From NCBI RefSeq assembly GCF_000620465.1, contig NZ_JIBE01000003.1, forward strand, positions 186,001 to 250,000: a stretch of 64,000 bases of DNA, read 5' to 3'. The stretch's first letter is position 1. Each line of letters begins with the position of its first letter. The DNA is from Ralstonia sp. UNC404CL21Col. Its GTDB lineage: Bacteria > Pseudomonadota > Gammaproteobacteria > Burkholderiales > Burkholderiaceae. The position numbers and the translations under genes were made by a program. The notes under the pieces were generated by a model, which saw nothing but the letters and a program-made list of their open reading frames with translations, was not told where the DNA came from and ran no database searches. Shown piece by piece: positions 1 through 8,780 of this stretch.

Positions 1-116
1 ATGACTTTTGATTAGACTCACATTGTAATACGTCTCGAGGCAAAACGCAAAAATTGCCCAGAAGTCGCCACAAAACGGGGCGCTGCGACGGATGCCGCAC
101 ACAACGCCCGCATTTC

Positions 117-1943
117 TTAGCGCTTACCGCCTCGCTTGCTACCGCCGCGCGGCGCCTTATTGCCATTCGGCATGCCACCGCCGCCCTTTCCAGGGCGTTT
201 GTTACCCGGCGTGCGATTGCCGTCTCGCATCCCACCGCCGGCAGCGCCTCCACGGCCATTCGGACGCTCGCCCATGCGGGTGCGCGCCGTCAGCGTGGTC
301 GGGCCACCCACATTGATGTAACCCATGGAGGTTTGCATCGGATCGGGCTGGCGCGGGCTCGACGGACGGCGCTGCGCGGGTTGCGCGCGATTCCCGTTCT
401 CGATGCCCATACCGCGCGACTGGAAGTTCGCTTCCCCGGCAAAACCGGACGACATCGGCCCCATCAGCACCGGCGCGGGCCCACGGCGACGGTTGCCCTG
501 GCGATCTTGTCCACCGCCAGAACTCGCCGTCGGCACCTTCATGCCCAGCGTGCCCATCAGCGTACGCACATCCTCTGCTGACACCTCCTGCCAGCGGCCG
601 CGCTTGAGGCCGCGCGGCAGCACGAAGCTGCCATAGCGCGTACGGATCAGGCGTGACACGGTCAGATTGACCGCCTCGAACATACGTCGGACTTCACGGT
701 TCCGGCCTTCGGTCAGAGCGACGTGGTACCAGTGGTTGACACCCTCGCCGCCGCCGTCGACGCAGCGCAGGAAGTTCGCTTCGCCGTCCTGGAGCGGGAT
801 CCCGTGCAGCAGCTTCTGGCGGTCGGTCTCAGTCAATTCGCCGAGCGTACGCACCGCATATTCACGTTCAACGCCATAGCGCGGGTGCATGAAACGGTTG
901 GCGATGTCGCCGGAGGTCGTGAAGATCAGCAGGCCCTCGGTGTTGAAGTCGAGGCGACCCACGGCGACCCACTTGCCAGTCTTCATGCGCGGCAATGCAT
1001 CGAACACGGTCGGACGGCCTTCCGGATCGGACTGGCTGACGATTTCACCGGCCGGCTTGTGATACAGCAGCACGCGCGGCGGTTTGTTCGGCAGCTTGCG
1101 CTGGATGAGCTTGCCATTCACACGCACCTGGTCGGTCGCGAGAATGCGTTGGCCGATGTGGGCCGGCAGACCATTCACGGAGACGCGACCCTGCAGGATC
1201 AGATCTTCCATGTCGCGGCGCGAACCCAGCCCAGCATCAGCCAGGATCTTGTGCAGCTTGGGCGCGTCATCATCGGAAGTCAGTTCGCGCGTCTTGGGAG
1301 GCTGCGATGCGCCGCCGGTGTCGGCCTCCGAGTCATACGCACCGGAAATCACGTATTGGAAGACGTCTTCGGAGCCCTTGCCGCCCTTTGGCCCCTTGCC
1401 GCCGCGATTCTGGTTCTGGCCGCCCGCCTTGCCTTGCGGTTTGCCGTTGCGGTTCTGCTGCTTGCCACGACCGCCCGCGTTCTTGCCAGCTGCGCCTTCC
1501 GTGCGCTCGCTGCGCTCCGCGCGTTCTGCCGGCTGGCCTTCGCCCTGGCGACGGCGGTTCTTGCCGAAACGGCCGCGCGGGCCACGTCGCTCGCCCTGCC
1601 CTTCGGCGGGCGCTTGTTCCGTCGGCGCAGCGCCCTCTGCGGCAACGACCGCCGGCTCACCGGCTACCTCTTTCGGCTTGCGTGCCCGGGGGGCGCGGCT
1701 CTTGCGCGGTTGCGCAGCTTGGCCGGCGTCTGCGGCACCCGCCTCAGCCACTTCGCCTTCGGGGCGACCATCCTGCTGCTGGCGGCGGGAGGCCACGAGG
1801 TTGCGCAAGCCGCGGCGCAATCCCTTGCGACGAGGCGCGGCCTCAGTCCCGTCACCGCCGTCTTGTCGCGGCGGCTGAGCGTCGGCGTCGGCCGGCATAC
1901 GTGTATCCATGGAATCTGGCTGAGTGCTCACAACGTCTTTCAA
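117..1943 (-). CDS. rluB: 23S rRNA pseudouridine synthase B, with long disordered tails
   Basis: Predicted to convert U2605 of 23S rRNA to pseudouridine. An S4 RNA-binding domain starts near residue 229 ([14 protein letters not shown]). The RsuA/RluB catalytic core follows, with the active Asp in [11 protein letters not shown] (D332). The 608-residue length is about twice that of E. coli RluB (about 290). The extra length is an N-terminal tail of about 225 residues rich in Ala, Arg, Gly, Gln and Lys, and a Gly/Arg/Asn-rich C-terminal tail from about residue 465. Both tails are low complexity and probably disordered, a common trait of burkholderial RluB. It follows scpB with a gap of about 45 bp, so the two may be cotranscribed; scpB-rluB is a conserved pair. 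The family is certain. The exact start is less sure, because internal Met codons exist in the tail. Confidence 0.93.
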   Translation of the reverse strand: MKDVVSTQPDSMDTRMPADADAQPPRQDGGDGTEAAPRRKGLRRGLRNLVASRRQQQDGRPEGEVAEAGAADAGQAAQPRKSRAPRARKPKEVAGEPAVVAAEGAAPTEQAPAEGQGERRGPRGRFGKNRRRQGEGQPAERAERSERTEGAAGKNAGGRGKQQNRNGKPQGKAGGQNQNRGGKGPKGGKGSEDVFQYVISGAYDSEADTGGASQPPKTRELTSDDDAPKLHKILADAGLGSRRDMEDLILQGRVSVNGLPAHIGQRILATDQVRVNGKLIQRKLPNKPPRVLLYHKPAGEIVSQSDPEGRPTVFDALPRMKTGKWVAVGRLDFNTEGLLIFTTSGDIANRFMHPRYGVEREYAVRTLGELTETDRQKLLHGIPLQDGEANFLRCVDGGGEGVNHWYHVALTEGRNREVRRMFEAVNLTVSRLIRTRYGSFVLPRGLKRGRWQEVSAEDVRTLMGTLGMKVPTASSGGGQDRQGNRRRGPAPVLMGPMSSGFAGEANFQSRGMGIENGNRAQPAQRRPSSPRQPDPMQTSMGYINVGGPTTLTARTRMGERPNGRGGAAGGGMRDGNRTPGNKRPGKGGGGMPNGNKAPRGGSKRGGKR

Positions 1944-1988
1944 ATCTAGGGGTTCAAACCATGCGCCGACTGCGCGGCGGACATGGTG

Positions 1989-2831
1989 TTACGAATGTTC
2001 ATTGGCCGGAGCCACGGGTGGCTCGGCCGGTGTTTTGTGTTCGTCTTCGGACGCGACCTCGGTCGCACTCACCGCCTGCGATTCGGCCTCCAGAGACGGT
2101 TCCTGGCCCGCAACCACCTCAGACTGCGCCGGCGTTTCAGCAACCACCTCGACAGGTGCCTCGGCCACCGCCAATTCCGGGGTTTCCACCACCGAAACGT
2201 CTGCGCCTTCAGCACCTTCCGGCGCGTCGTTGACCATCGCCGTCAACTCTTCCACTGCAATTGCGCCGCCCTCGAATTCGATGGCGCCCTGCTCGAGCAG
2301 GCTTGCCTGCGCCTGGGCGCGGGCATCTTCCAGCGGCGGCAGCTCGTCCAGCGAGCGCAGGCCGAGGTCGTCGAGAAACTGCTTGGTCGTCGCATACAGC
2401 GCCGGACGGCCCGGCACGTCGCGATGACCGATGACCTCGATCCAGCCGCGGTCTTCAATCTGCTTGATGACCTGCGTGTTGACCGTCACGCCGCGAATGT
2501 CTTCGATATCGCCGCGCGTCACCGGCTGGCGATAGGCGATGATCGCCAGCGTTTCCATCACGGCGCGCGAGTACTTGGGCGGCTTTTCCGGATGCAGGCG
2601 GTCGAGATACACACGCATCTCGGGGCGGCTCTGCAAACGCCAGCCGGAGGCCAGCGCAACCAGTTCGACACCGCGATTGAGCCAGTCCTGGCGCAGCTCT
2701 TCGAGCAGCACACGGATGGTGTCTGCGGAAACATCTTCGTCGAACAGCTTGCGCAAGTCATTGACTCGCAACGGGTCCTGCGCGCAGATCAGCGCGGTCT
2801 CGAGGACGATCTTCGCCTCTTGGGTATTCAT
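1989..2831 (-). CDS. scpB: Segregation and condensation protein B (ScpB)
   Basis: ScpB is the winged-helix (kite) subunit of the SMC-ScpA-ScpB condensin-like complex that organises and segregates the chromosome. The protein starts [14 protein letters not shown], typical of ScpB. The conserved region [21 protein letters not shown] lies around residues 90-110, and a second winged-helix region follows ([18 protein letters not shown]). The open frame extends 43 codons further upstream. I chose the ATG at 2831 because homology begins there and the upstream extension has no ScpB character. The last 90 or so residues are Ala/Glu/Val-rich and low complexity, an acidic tail. No scpA is visible in the window. 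The gene lies just upstream of rluB. Confidence 0.93.
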   Translation of the reverse strand: MNTQEAKIVLETALICAQDPLRVNDLRKLFDEDVSADTIRVLLEELRQDWLNRGVELVALASGWRLQSRPEMRVYLDRLHPEKPPKYSRAVMETLAIIAYRQPVTRGDIEDIRGVTVNTQVIKQIEDRGWIEVIGHRDVPGRPALYATTKQFLDDLGLRSLDELPPLEDARAQAQASLLEQGAIEFEGGAIAVEELTAMVNDAPEGAEGADVSVVETPELAVAEAPVEVVAETPAQSEVVAGQEPSLEAESQAVSATEVASEDEHKTPAEPPVAPANEHS

Positions 2832-3317
2832 CGGGTTGAGCGGCTCGTCATTGCTCGCGCGCGGCAAGTCGCCGTCACGCTTGAGGTTTGTCGTCCCACC
2901 GCGAAGCACGCGGCATTTCTGAATGCTGTTGCCCGCCCGGGCCTGGCGCGCGAAGGCCAATTATTCAATTGGGCCCTGCACCGAAACGCAGTGGCTATGC
3001 CCGCAAAGTAGGGCCGGAGGAGCGAGTTGATCCGGTGCCGGTCAGGCACCACAAGGGCAATTTCTTCCGCCGCCATGGGGACGGATACTGCGCCGGACGA
3101 CTGTCAACGAAGAATGGCAGCCCGCCCGAATCGACTGTCCAGGGTGACTTTACCGCTGGATGGCATCGCTTGGCGCCGCGCTTGGGATTGTTAATGTGCG
3201 CGGGTGGCGAATCGAATTGTTGTCGATTGTAGGGCAATTTCCCGCGGCGCCGCAACCGGGAAGATGTCCTAGCCGCCCGTCCCAGGCAGGATGGCGATTT
3301 TCGCGTGCTTTAAACAC
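2832..3317. other. Intergenic region without a convincing gene
   Basis: This 486-bp stretch lies between scpB and the TauE/SafE-like gene, both minus strand. Short open frames occur on both strands, but none has a ribosome binding site with recognisable protein character. Two small perfect hairpins are present: CCAATT-ATTC-AATTGG at 2957-2972 and GGTGCC-GGTCA-GGCACC at 3034-3050. Neither is followed by a T-tract, so I do not call them terminators. The scpB promoter probably lies here. Confidence 0.5.
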
Positions 3318-4061
3318 CTACAGCACGAGACAGAAGCCGTGTGCGTTGAGCATCTCCGGCAGCCAGATCGCGTGCGCCAGCCCCCAGATCCCGAACACGG
3401 CGATAGCGACGCCCGCCGCGCCGCGCGCCCACCGCTGTCGCGACAGGCCGCGCAGCCAGCCGGCCAAACCGGACATCATCAATAGATTGGGCAGCGTACC
3501 GGCACCAAAGGCGAGCATGACGACAGCCCCGGAGGGCCCGTTGCCTGCCAACAACGCCACGGCCAATGCGCCGTAGACCATGCCGCACGGCACCAGGCCC
3601 CAGGCCAATCCGGTGATATACCGGCGCAGCAACGGCGGCCGACGTTGCAGCCTGCCGCCCAGCGCGCCCGCCACCCGAGACAGCGCGCCGGCGACGCGAC
3701 CAAGCAGCCGCTCAATCCACACGCTGCGCCACGTATCGGAGGCGGAACGCACGAGCAGCAGAACCCCGTAGGCAAGTAACAAAGCGCTGGCAAAGGCAAA
3801 CAAGCCGCGCTGGATCGGTAGCCACTGCTGGCGCCAGATGGTCGCGCCCATCGCTCCCATGATGGCGCCGAGCAACGCATACGTGGTCAGCCGCCCCGCA
3901 TGCATGACGACCTGCTCGAACCACAACCGGCGACGCGACACAATTCGCACCGACACGGCCCCGCGTTCCGCCGCCAGTGCGATACCGCTGCACATCGCCA
4001 GACAATGCACACCGCCGAGCAGTGCAATCAGAAAAACACTCAGAAGCGCCGCGGCACTCAT
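3318..4061 (-). CDS. Sulfite exporter TauE/SafE family membrane protein (cco-cluster type)
   Basis: Polytopic inner-membrane protein of 247 residues from the chosen start, with about six hydrophobic segments. The N-terminal segment carries the ALLGGVHCLAMCSG motif (His and Cys in a membrane helix), and a related motif recurs in the second half (GLAWGLVPCGMVYGAL). This is the COG2836-type family, often found next to cbb3 oxidase and FixI genes and suspected of a role in copper or cytochrome maturation. The function is not proven. The ATG at 4061 (MSAAALLSVFL) is preferred over an in-frame upstream codon because the hydrophobic region starts there and an AAGAG-like ribosome site precedes it. 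It is transcribed divergently from fnr. Confidence 0.8.
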   Translation of the reverse strand: MSAAALLSVFLIALLGGVHCLAMCSGIALAAERGAVSVRIVSRRRLWFEQVVMHAGRLTTYALLGAIMGAMGATIWRQQWLPIQRGLFAFASALLLAYGVLLLVRSASDTWRSVWIERLLGRVAGALSRVAGALGGRLQRRPPLLRRYITGLAWGLVPCGMVYGALAVALLAGNGPSGAVVMLAFGAGTLPNLLMMSGLAGWLRGLSRQRWARGAAGVAIAVFGIWGLAHAIWLPEMLNAHGFCLVL

Positions 4062-4173
4062 CTTTTTGACGCTCTTTTGATATGGGCTAAGGTTTTCGTT
4101 TTGCTGTGGCGAACTCAGCGTAATTGACGCGTTTTGCCGCATCGGAAATGTCCGACGGCAAGGAGGTCGCCGT

Positions 4174-4179
4174 TATAAT
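4174..4179 (+). promoter_or_regulatory. Candidate -10 element for fnr
   Basis: A perfect TATAAT hexamer 61 bp upstream of the fnr GTG start, in the 180-bp gap between the divergent TauE/SafE-like gene and fnr. The hexamer at a 17-bp spacing (TCCGAC) is a poor -35. I saw no good FNR box here, so autoregulation is not supported by the sequence. Confidence 0.4.
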
Positions 4180-4240
4180 AAGTTGAGTTGCACCACAAGA
4201 ATTACTCATTTCACTTTCTCGAAATCCAGTCGCCCCGCCC

Positions 4241-4969
4241 GTGCTCACTCGAATCGCACTTACTGACCAAGCCTCGCGCTGCTCCACCTGCGTACTCGGA
4301 CAAATCTGCCTGCCGGTGGGAATGAACTCCGACGACGTGCGCAAGATGGACGATTTGGTCGGCGAGCGCATCCGCATTAAGAAAGGGCAATCGCTCTATG
4401 CTTTGGGCGAGCCGCTTGAAGCGGTGTACGGCATTCGTTTCGGCACGCTCAAAACCCATCTGACGCTTGAAGACGGCCGTCACCAGATCACGGGATTCCA
4501 CCTGCCAGGAGAAATCGTCGGGCTCGATGGCATTGGCGATATGCGCCATGTGTCGGACGCGACTGCGCTGGAAGATACCGAAGTCTGCGTGGTGCGTTAC
4601 GACGAGCTGCAACAGCTTTCGCGCCGACTGCCTTCGCTGCAGCATCAGTTCCTGCGCATCATGAGCAAGGAAATCTCGCAGGATCACCTGATGCTGCTCA
4701 CACTGGGGTCCATGCGCGCAGAAGAACGTCTCGCGGCTTTCCTGCTCAATCTTTCCAAGCGTTCGGCGCAGCGCGGATATTCGTCGACCGAATTCGTACT
4801 GCGCATGAGCCGCGAAGAACTGGGCAGCTATCTGGGTCTCAAGCTCGAGACCGTCAGCCGCCTGTTTTCGCGCTTTGCTGAAGCGGGCCTCATTCAGATC
4901 CGCCAACGCCACGTCAAGCTGATCGACCTGGCCGGCCTGCGCCAGGTGATGAGCGGTCAGGCCGCCTAA
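4241..4969 (+). CDS. fnr: Fumarate/nitrate reduction regulator FNR (oxygen-sensing CRP-family activator)
   Basis: Oxygen-sensing transcription factor of 242 residues. The N-terminal cluster CSTCVLGQIC gives Cys14, Cys17 and Cys23 in the same spacing as E. coli FNR Cys20/23/29. Cys116 (TEVCVVRY) takes the place of Cys122. These four would bind the oxygen-labile [4Fe-4S] cluster. A cNMP-type beta-roll occupies about residues 30-130, followed by a dimer helix. The C-terminal helix-turn-helix has LETVSRLFSRF with E203, S206 and R207, the residues that read the TTGAT half-site in FNR. The start is GTG at 4241. It sits beside the cbb3 oxidase genes, whose promoters carry FNR-type boxes in this window, so it is the likely local activator. 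Confidence 0.95.
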   Translation: MLTRIALTDQASRCSTCVLGQICLPVGMNSDDVRKMDDLVGERIRIKKGQSLYALGEPLEAVYGIRFGTLKTHLTLEDGRHQITGFHLPGEIVGLDGIGDMRHVSDATALEDTEVCVVRYDELQQLSRRLPSLQHQFLRIMSKEISQDHLMLLTLGSMRAEERLAAFLLNLSKRSAQRGYSSTEFVLRMSREELGSYLGLKLETVSRLFSRFAEAGLIQIRQRHVKLIDLAGLRQVMSGQAA

Positions 4970-4985
4970 GTTACCGTCCATGGCG

Positions 4986-5003
4986 CCCGCTCACACGAGC
5001 GGG
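4986..5003. other. Perfect 7-bp hairpin between convergent genes
   Basis: CCCGCTC-ACAC-GAGCGGG, a perfect stem with a 4-nt loop, lies 16 bp after the fnr stop and overlaps the stop codon of the converging small membrane-protein gene. No T-tract follows on either side, so it is at most a weak terminator or 3'-end hairpin. Confidence 0.35.
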
Positions 5004-5245
5004 TGTTCGTGCGCTTCCAGTTTGCCGATACCCGGCGATACATAGAGCGTCAGCGCGCTCGACAATCCGCACAGCAACCAGAACACAAAGAACGACACGG
5101 TGTAGACCGCCTGGGCCGACACCGTGATCTGCTCGCCGAAAAAACGCAGGTCGGCAGGGTCTACCACAGCGAAGACCACAAGCTCAGCCAGCGCGGCGGA
5201 CAGAAAAGCCGGCCACAGAATCCACATCAGCAGTCGACGCTTCAT
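4991..5245 (-). CDS. Small two-helix membrane protein of the cco cluster
   Basis: Protein of 84 residues with two strongly hydrophobic segments, about residues 5-28 (LLMWILWPAFLSAALAEL) and 45-68 (VYTVSFFVFWLLCGLSSAL), and a short polar C-terminus. I do not recognise a named family. Its ATG overlaps the stop codon of the upstream FixH-like gene by 4 bp (ATGA), so it is probably translationally coupled as the last gene of the ccoN-to-ccoG transcript. Position suggests a role in assembly or stability of the cbb3 oxidase, but that is inference. Confidence 0.75.
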   Translation of the reverse strand: MKRRLLMWILWPAFLSAALAELVVFAVVDPADLRFFGEQITVSAQAVYTVSFFVFWLLCGLSSALTLYVSPGIGKLEAHEHPLV

Positions 5246-5469
5246 CGGGCCTCCGCGGGCATGGCATGCGCGGGCGCAGCAGCCGGCTTCTCGACGACCA
5301 AACCGCGCCGCACAACGTTATCGTGAATGACGGCATCCGGATGCGAAGCCGCCAGCCAGATGGTCACGCCACAACCGATGATGGCGACGAACGGTCCGGC
5401 CATCAGGAGCCACGGCCAAGGCTCGCGCCACCAGGGGCGTGCGGGTGCTGAAGTTTGCGTTGCGTGCAT
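5242..5469 (-). CDS. Short FixH/CcoH-like membrane protein
   Basis: Protein of 75 residues with an N-terminal WWREPWPWLLMAGP motif leading into one transmembrane helix, then the segment ASHPDAVI. This matches the N-terminal part of FixH/CcoH, the cbb3 oxidase assembly factor. Rhizobial FixH is around 150 residues or more, so this copy lacks most of the periplasmic domain. Short FixH-like proteins are common in betaproteobacterial cco clusters. An AGGAGG ribosome site precedes the ATG at 5469. It follows ccoG and overlaps the next small membrane-protein gene by 4 bp. Confidence 0.75.
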   Translation of the reverse strand: MHATQTSAPARPWWREPWPWLLMAGPFVAIIGCGVTIWLAASHPDAVIHDNVVRRGLVVEKPAAAPAHAMPAEAR

Positions 5470-5504
5470 CGTTGCCTCCTGTTGGAGATGCCGCTCGTGC
5501 CACG

Positions 5505-6968
5505 CTAGCGCGGCACGATGAAGCTTGACGGCTCGCGCAGCACGAGGCTGCCATTGCCGTGATCTGCCTGAATGACGAAATGGATCTTGTGCGAACCAGG
5601 CGTTGCGTCGTCAGCGGGTCGACGCACGCGCACCGGCACCAGACGATTGGCGGCAGGCGGCAATTCCAGCGTGGTCGATTCGCCTCGACCGCCTTCCACG
5701 TCCAGTTCCGGCATGCCTTCTGCGGTGATGGTCACGCGCATGGGTTGCTCGGACGCGTTCATCAACTGCAGGCGGTAAACGTTCTCGATCTTGCCGCCAT
5801 CCACTTCGCGCGCAAGTGCACCACGATCGCGGATCACATCCACCTTGAGCGGCTGACGCATCATCAGGGCCACGATGAAGCCAATGATGAGCGCGAGCAT
5901 GATCGCGCTGTAGATCAGCACGCGCGGGCGCAACAGATGCCGGCGCGCCTCTTTCGGGCTGAGCCGATCGTGCATGGCCCGCTCCGATGTATAGCGGATG
6001 AGGCCGCGCGGGTAGCGCATCTTGTCCATGACCTGATCGCAGGCGTCGATGCATGCGCCGCAGCCGATGCATTCGTACTGCAACCCCTGCCGGATGTCGA
6101 TGCCGGTTGGGCACACCTGCACGCAGATGCTGCAGTCGACGCACGAGCCCAGGCCCTGCGCTTCAAAGTCGGCGTTGCGGGAGCGGCTGCCACGCGGTTC
6201 GCCCCGCTGCGTGTCGTACGTGACGACGTAGGTATCGGGGTCGACCATCACGCTCTGGAAACGCGCGTAGGGGCACATGTAGCGACACACCTGCTCGCGC
6301 ATGAAGCCGGCGTTGCCCCATGTGGCGAAGGCGTAGAACAACATCCAGAACGTTTGCCACGGGCCGAGGGAAAGCGTCCACGTCTCCATACCGAGATCGC
6401 GGATTGGCGTGAAGAAGCCGACGAAGGTGAAGCCCGTCCATAGCGCGATAAGAATCCACGCAGAATGCTTTGCGGCCTTCAGGCGAAACTTGCGCAGACT
6501 CCAACGCTCACCGTCGAGGCGGATGCGGGCAAAGCGGTCACCTTCGACATGCCGCTCGATCCACATGAAGATCTCGGTGTAGACCGTCTGCGGGCAGGCA
6601 TAACCGCAAAAGAGCCGCCCTGCCACCGCAGTGAACAGGAACAGCCCCAACGCCGACAGCACCAGCAGCACCGTCAGGTAAATCACGTCCTGCGGCCACA
6701 GCACAAGGCCAAACAGGTAGAACTTGCGTGCGCCCAGGTCAAACAGCACGGCTTGGCGACCATTCCACTGCAGCCACGGCAAGCCATAGAAGATGGCCTG
6801 GGTGGCCAGCACCAGCCAGACGCGCCAACGCGCAAACGCCCCGGTCACGGCGCGCGGATAGATCTTGCGCCGGACCTCATAAAGCATTTGCTCGGTCGGC
6901 GCGTCCTCGGCGCCCGCCGCCGCAGCGGCGGGCGTCATGGGGCGCCAGGCTGGTTCTTTGTCGCTCAT
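5505..6968 (-). CDS. ccoG: Cytochrome c oxidase accessory protein CcoG (FixG)
   Basis: Membrane-bound ferredoxin-like protein of 487 residues, needed for cbb3 oxidase maturation; FixG-type proteins are thought to reduce copper for CcoN. There are several N-terminal transmembrane helices, including a NapH-like CGYACPQTVYTEIFMW segment. Two [4Fe-4S] motifs follow around residues 275-315 (CVDCSICVQVCPTG and CIGCGACIDACDQ). Another helix comes next, and then a C-terminal Ig-like domain (FixG C-terminal). Its start overlaps the end of ccoP by 4 bp, indicating translational coupling within the cco operon. Confidence 0.96.
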   Translation of the reverse strand: MSDKEPAWRPMTPAAAAAGAEDAPTEQMLYEVRRKIYPRAVTGAFARWRVWLVLATQAIFYGLPWLQWNGRQAVLFDLGARKFYLFGLVLWPQDVIYLTVLLVLSALGLFLFTAVAGRLFCGYACPQTVYTEIFMWIERHVEGDRFARIRLDGERWSLRKFRLKAAKHSAWILIALWTGFTFVGFFTPIRDLGMETWTLSLGPWQTFWMLFYAFATWGNAGFMREQVCRYMCPYARFQSVMVDPDTYVVTYDTQRGEPRGSRSRNADFEAQGLGSCVDCSICVQVCPTGIDIRQGLQYECIGCGACIDACDQVMDKMRYPRGLIRYTSERAMHDRLSPKEARRHLLRPRVLIYSAIMLALIIGFIVALMMRQPLKVDVIRDRGALAREVDGGKIENVYRLQLMNASEQPMRVTITAEGMPELDVEGGRGESTTLELPPAANRLVPVRVRRPADDATPGSHKIHFVIQADHGNGSLVLREPSSFIVPR

Positions 6969-7888
6969 TGCGCGTGGCTCGTGTTGCTATTGGAGAGGCC
7001 CCAGACATAGGCCGCCAGCATGCGGATCTTCTCCGGCGAGAGCAGGTTTTCGTGTGCCGGCATCGTGTTGTCGCGGCCCTTGAGGATGGTCTCGACGATG
7101 GTCGCTTCCGAACTGCCGTACAGCCAGACGCGGTCGGTCAGGTTAGGGGCGCCGAGCGCCTGATTGCCCTTACCGGTTGCCATGTGGCAAGCCGCGCAGA
7201 CCGACTTGAACGTCGGCTCGCCCCGCGCTGCCTTGATCGGGTCATACGAGAGGCCCGACAGCGAGCGCACGTAGTTCGCCACGTTGACCGCCTGGTTGCC
7301 GTCCACCACCGCTGCCAGCGATGGCATGACGCCGTGACGGCCCTTGGTGATCGTGGTCAGGATGGTGTCGGGCTCGCCGCCGTACAGCCAATCGCCGTCG
7401 GTCAGATTCGGAAAGCCCTTCGAGCCGCCGGCATCCGAGCCATGGCACTGCGCACAATTGTTCAGAAACAGGCGCTGGCCAATCTCATGGGCCTGCGGGT
7501 CCGCGGCGATCTGCTTGATGTCCATGCCGGCATAGCGCTCGTAGAGCGGGCGGACCTGCGCATCGGCGACCGCACGCTGCGAGGCCAGCTCGCCGCGTGT
7601 GGAGAAACCCAGCACACCGCCATATGCGCCCAAGCCTGGGTACAGGATCAGGTATCCCAACGCAAAGATGCACGACAGCAAGAACATCCACATCCACCAG
7701 CGCGGCAGCGGATTGTTCAGTTCGCGCAGATCGCCATCCCAAACGTGGCCGGTATCTTCACCGGCGCTCTGTCCGGGTGCCACTTGAATACGCCGCTGGG
7801 AGAACAGCAGCCAGATGCACCACACGATGCCGACCAGGGCGATCGCTGCGATGTAATACCCCCAGAACTCCGAAATGAAGTCGCTCAT
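6965..7888 (-). CDS. ccoP: cbb3-type cytochrome c oxidase subunit III (dihaem CcoP)
   Basis: Subunit that passes electrons from soluble cytochrome c to CcoO and CcoN. Its 307 residues are typical for CcoP. Two hydrophobic segments (about 10-30 and 64-85) anchor it, with the P-rich LNNPLPRWWMWMFLL motif characteristic of CcoP between them. Two c-type haem sites follow, CAQCH (C145, C148, H149) and CAACH (C231, C234, H235), each in a small cytochrome c domain ending in YVRSLSG or YVWGLS. It lies downstream of ccoQ and overlaps ccoG. Confidence 0.97.
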   Translation of the reverse strand: MSDFISEFWGYYIAAIALVGIVWCIWLLFSQRRIQVAPGQSAGEDTGHVWDGDLRELNNPLPRWWMWMFLLSCIFALGYLILYPGLGAYGGVLGFSTRGELASQRAVADAQVRPLYERYAGMDIKQIAADPQAHEIGQRLFLNNCAQCHGSDAGGSKGFPNLTDGDWLYGGEPDTILTTITKGRHGVMPSLAAVVDGNQAVNVANYVRSLSGLSYDPIKAARGEPTFKSVCAACHMATGKGNQALGAPNLTDRVWLYGSSEATIVETILKGRDNTMPAHENLLSPEKIRMLAAYVWGLSNSNTSHAQ

Positions 7889-7900
7889 GATTCTGTGTCC

Positions 7901-8083
7901 TTATTGATGCGGGCGCGACGCGTCTGCGCGCGCACCGGCGACCTCGGCCTCATCGGGCAGCAGGAACGGCAGCATGGCCGATTCCGCATTGGCGGCGCGA
8001 CGATGCGCGGAGAATGCCCACCACGTGATGCCGACGAACAGCACGAGGAAGACGGCAGTCGCAATTGCACTCAGCATGGCCAT
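7901..8083 (-). CDS. ccoQ: cbb3-type cytochrome c oxidase subunit CcoQ
   Basis: Small single-helix subunit of 60 residues that stabilises the cbb3 complex. Residues 5-25 (SAIATAVFLVLFVGITWWAF) form the membrane helix, followed by SAHRRAANAESAMLPF, typical of CcoQ/FixQ. AAGGAG is placed 6 bp before the ATG at 8083 and overlaps the ccoO stop, so translation is probably coupled. It sits between ccoO and ccoP as expected. Confidence 0.9.
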   Translation of the reverse strand: MAMLSAIATAVFLVLFVGITWWAFSAHRRAANAESAMLPFLLPDEAEVAGARADASRPHQ

Positions 8084-8086
8084 GGC

Positions 8087-8770
8087 TTACTCCTTGGCGG
8101 CAACGGTGGCGGGTGCAGCGGCCGGCGCGGCAGCCACATCCCGGACGTTGCGCAGTTCAAGGCCCAGCCCTTGCAGATAGGCGACCACGGCGTCTTCTTC
8201 CGTCTTGCCGACCAGTTGCTCGCGCGCTCCGGCAATCTGCGCATCCGTGTACGGCACACCAAGCTGGCGCAGGACGTGCATCTTCTTTTCGATGTCGCTG
8301 TTGTCGAGCGGCGTCTTCGACAGCCACGCATACGACGGCATGTTCGACTCGGGCACCACCTCACGCGGATCACGCAGGTGGATGCGATGCCAGTCATCCG
8401 AGTAGCGTTGGCCCACGCGCGCCAGATCCGGACCCGTGCGCTTGGAACCCCACAGGAACGGATGGTCGAAGACCGATTCACCCGCCAGCGAATAGTGGCC
8501 GTAGCGCTCGGTTTCGGCGCGCAACGTACGCACCTGCTGCGAGTGGCAGCCAACGCAGCCTTCGCGAATGTAGATGTCGCGCCCCGCCAGTCGCAGCGGC
8601 GAATACGGTGCGATGCCCTTGACCGGCTCGGTGGTCGAATGCTGGAAGAACAGCGGCACGATCTGCACCAGCCCGGCGATGCTGACCACCATCAGCGTCA
8701 GCACGATCAGGAAGCCGATGTTCTTTTCGAGCGTCTCGTGCGAGAAAAACTTGTTGGATTGGTTGCTCAT
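8087..8770 (-). CDS. ccoO: cbb3-type cytochrome c oxidase subunit II (monohaem CcoO)
   Basis: Mono-haem cytochrome c subunit of 227 residues from the chosen start. One N-terminal transmembrane helix (about residues 18-42) is followed by the haem site CVGCH (C72, C75, H76) in [15 protein letters not shown], and by the conserved [15 protein letters not shown] and SNMPSYAWL segments. The frame is open 20 codons upstream, but the ATG at 8770 ([12 protein letters not shown]) has a GAGGAGG ribosome site and the known CcoO N-terminus. It lies 10 bp after ccoN and upstream of ccoQ. Confidence 0.97.
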   Translation of the reverse strand: MSNQSNKFFSHETLEKNIGFLIVLTLMVVSIAGLVQIVPLFFQHSTTEPVKGIAPYSPLRLAGRDIYIREGCVGCHSQQVRTLRAETERYGHYSLAGESVFDHPFLWGSKRTGPDLARVGQRYSDDWHRIHLRDPREVVPESNMPSYAWLSKTPLDNSDIEKKMHVLRQLGVPYTDAQIAGAREQLVGKTEEDAVVAYLQGLGLELRNVRDVAAAPAAAPATVAAKE

Positions 8771-8780
8771 GTTCCCCTCC

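Noticed and set aside
2995-3255. Short minus-strand frame of 86 codons upstream of scpB
   Set aside because: No ribosome site, no hydrophobic or domain pattern, and composition like its shadow frames.
4076-4089. TTGATATGGGCTAA as an FNR box upstream of fnr
   Set aside because: Only the left half-site matches; the right half GCTAA has two of five bases of ATCAA.
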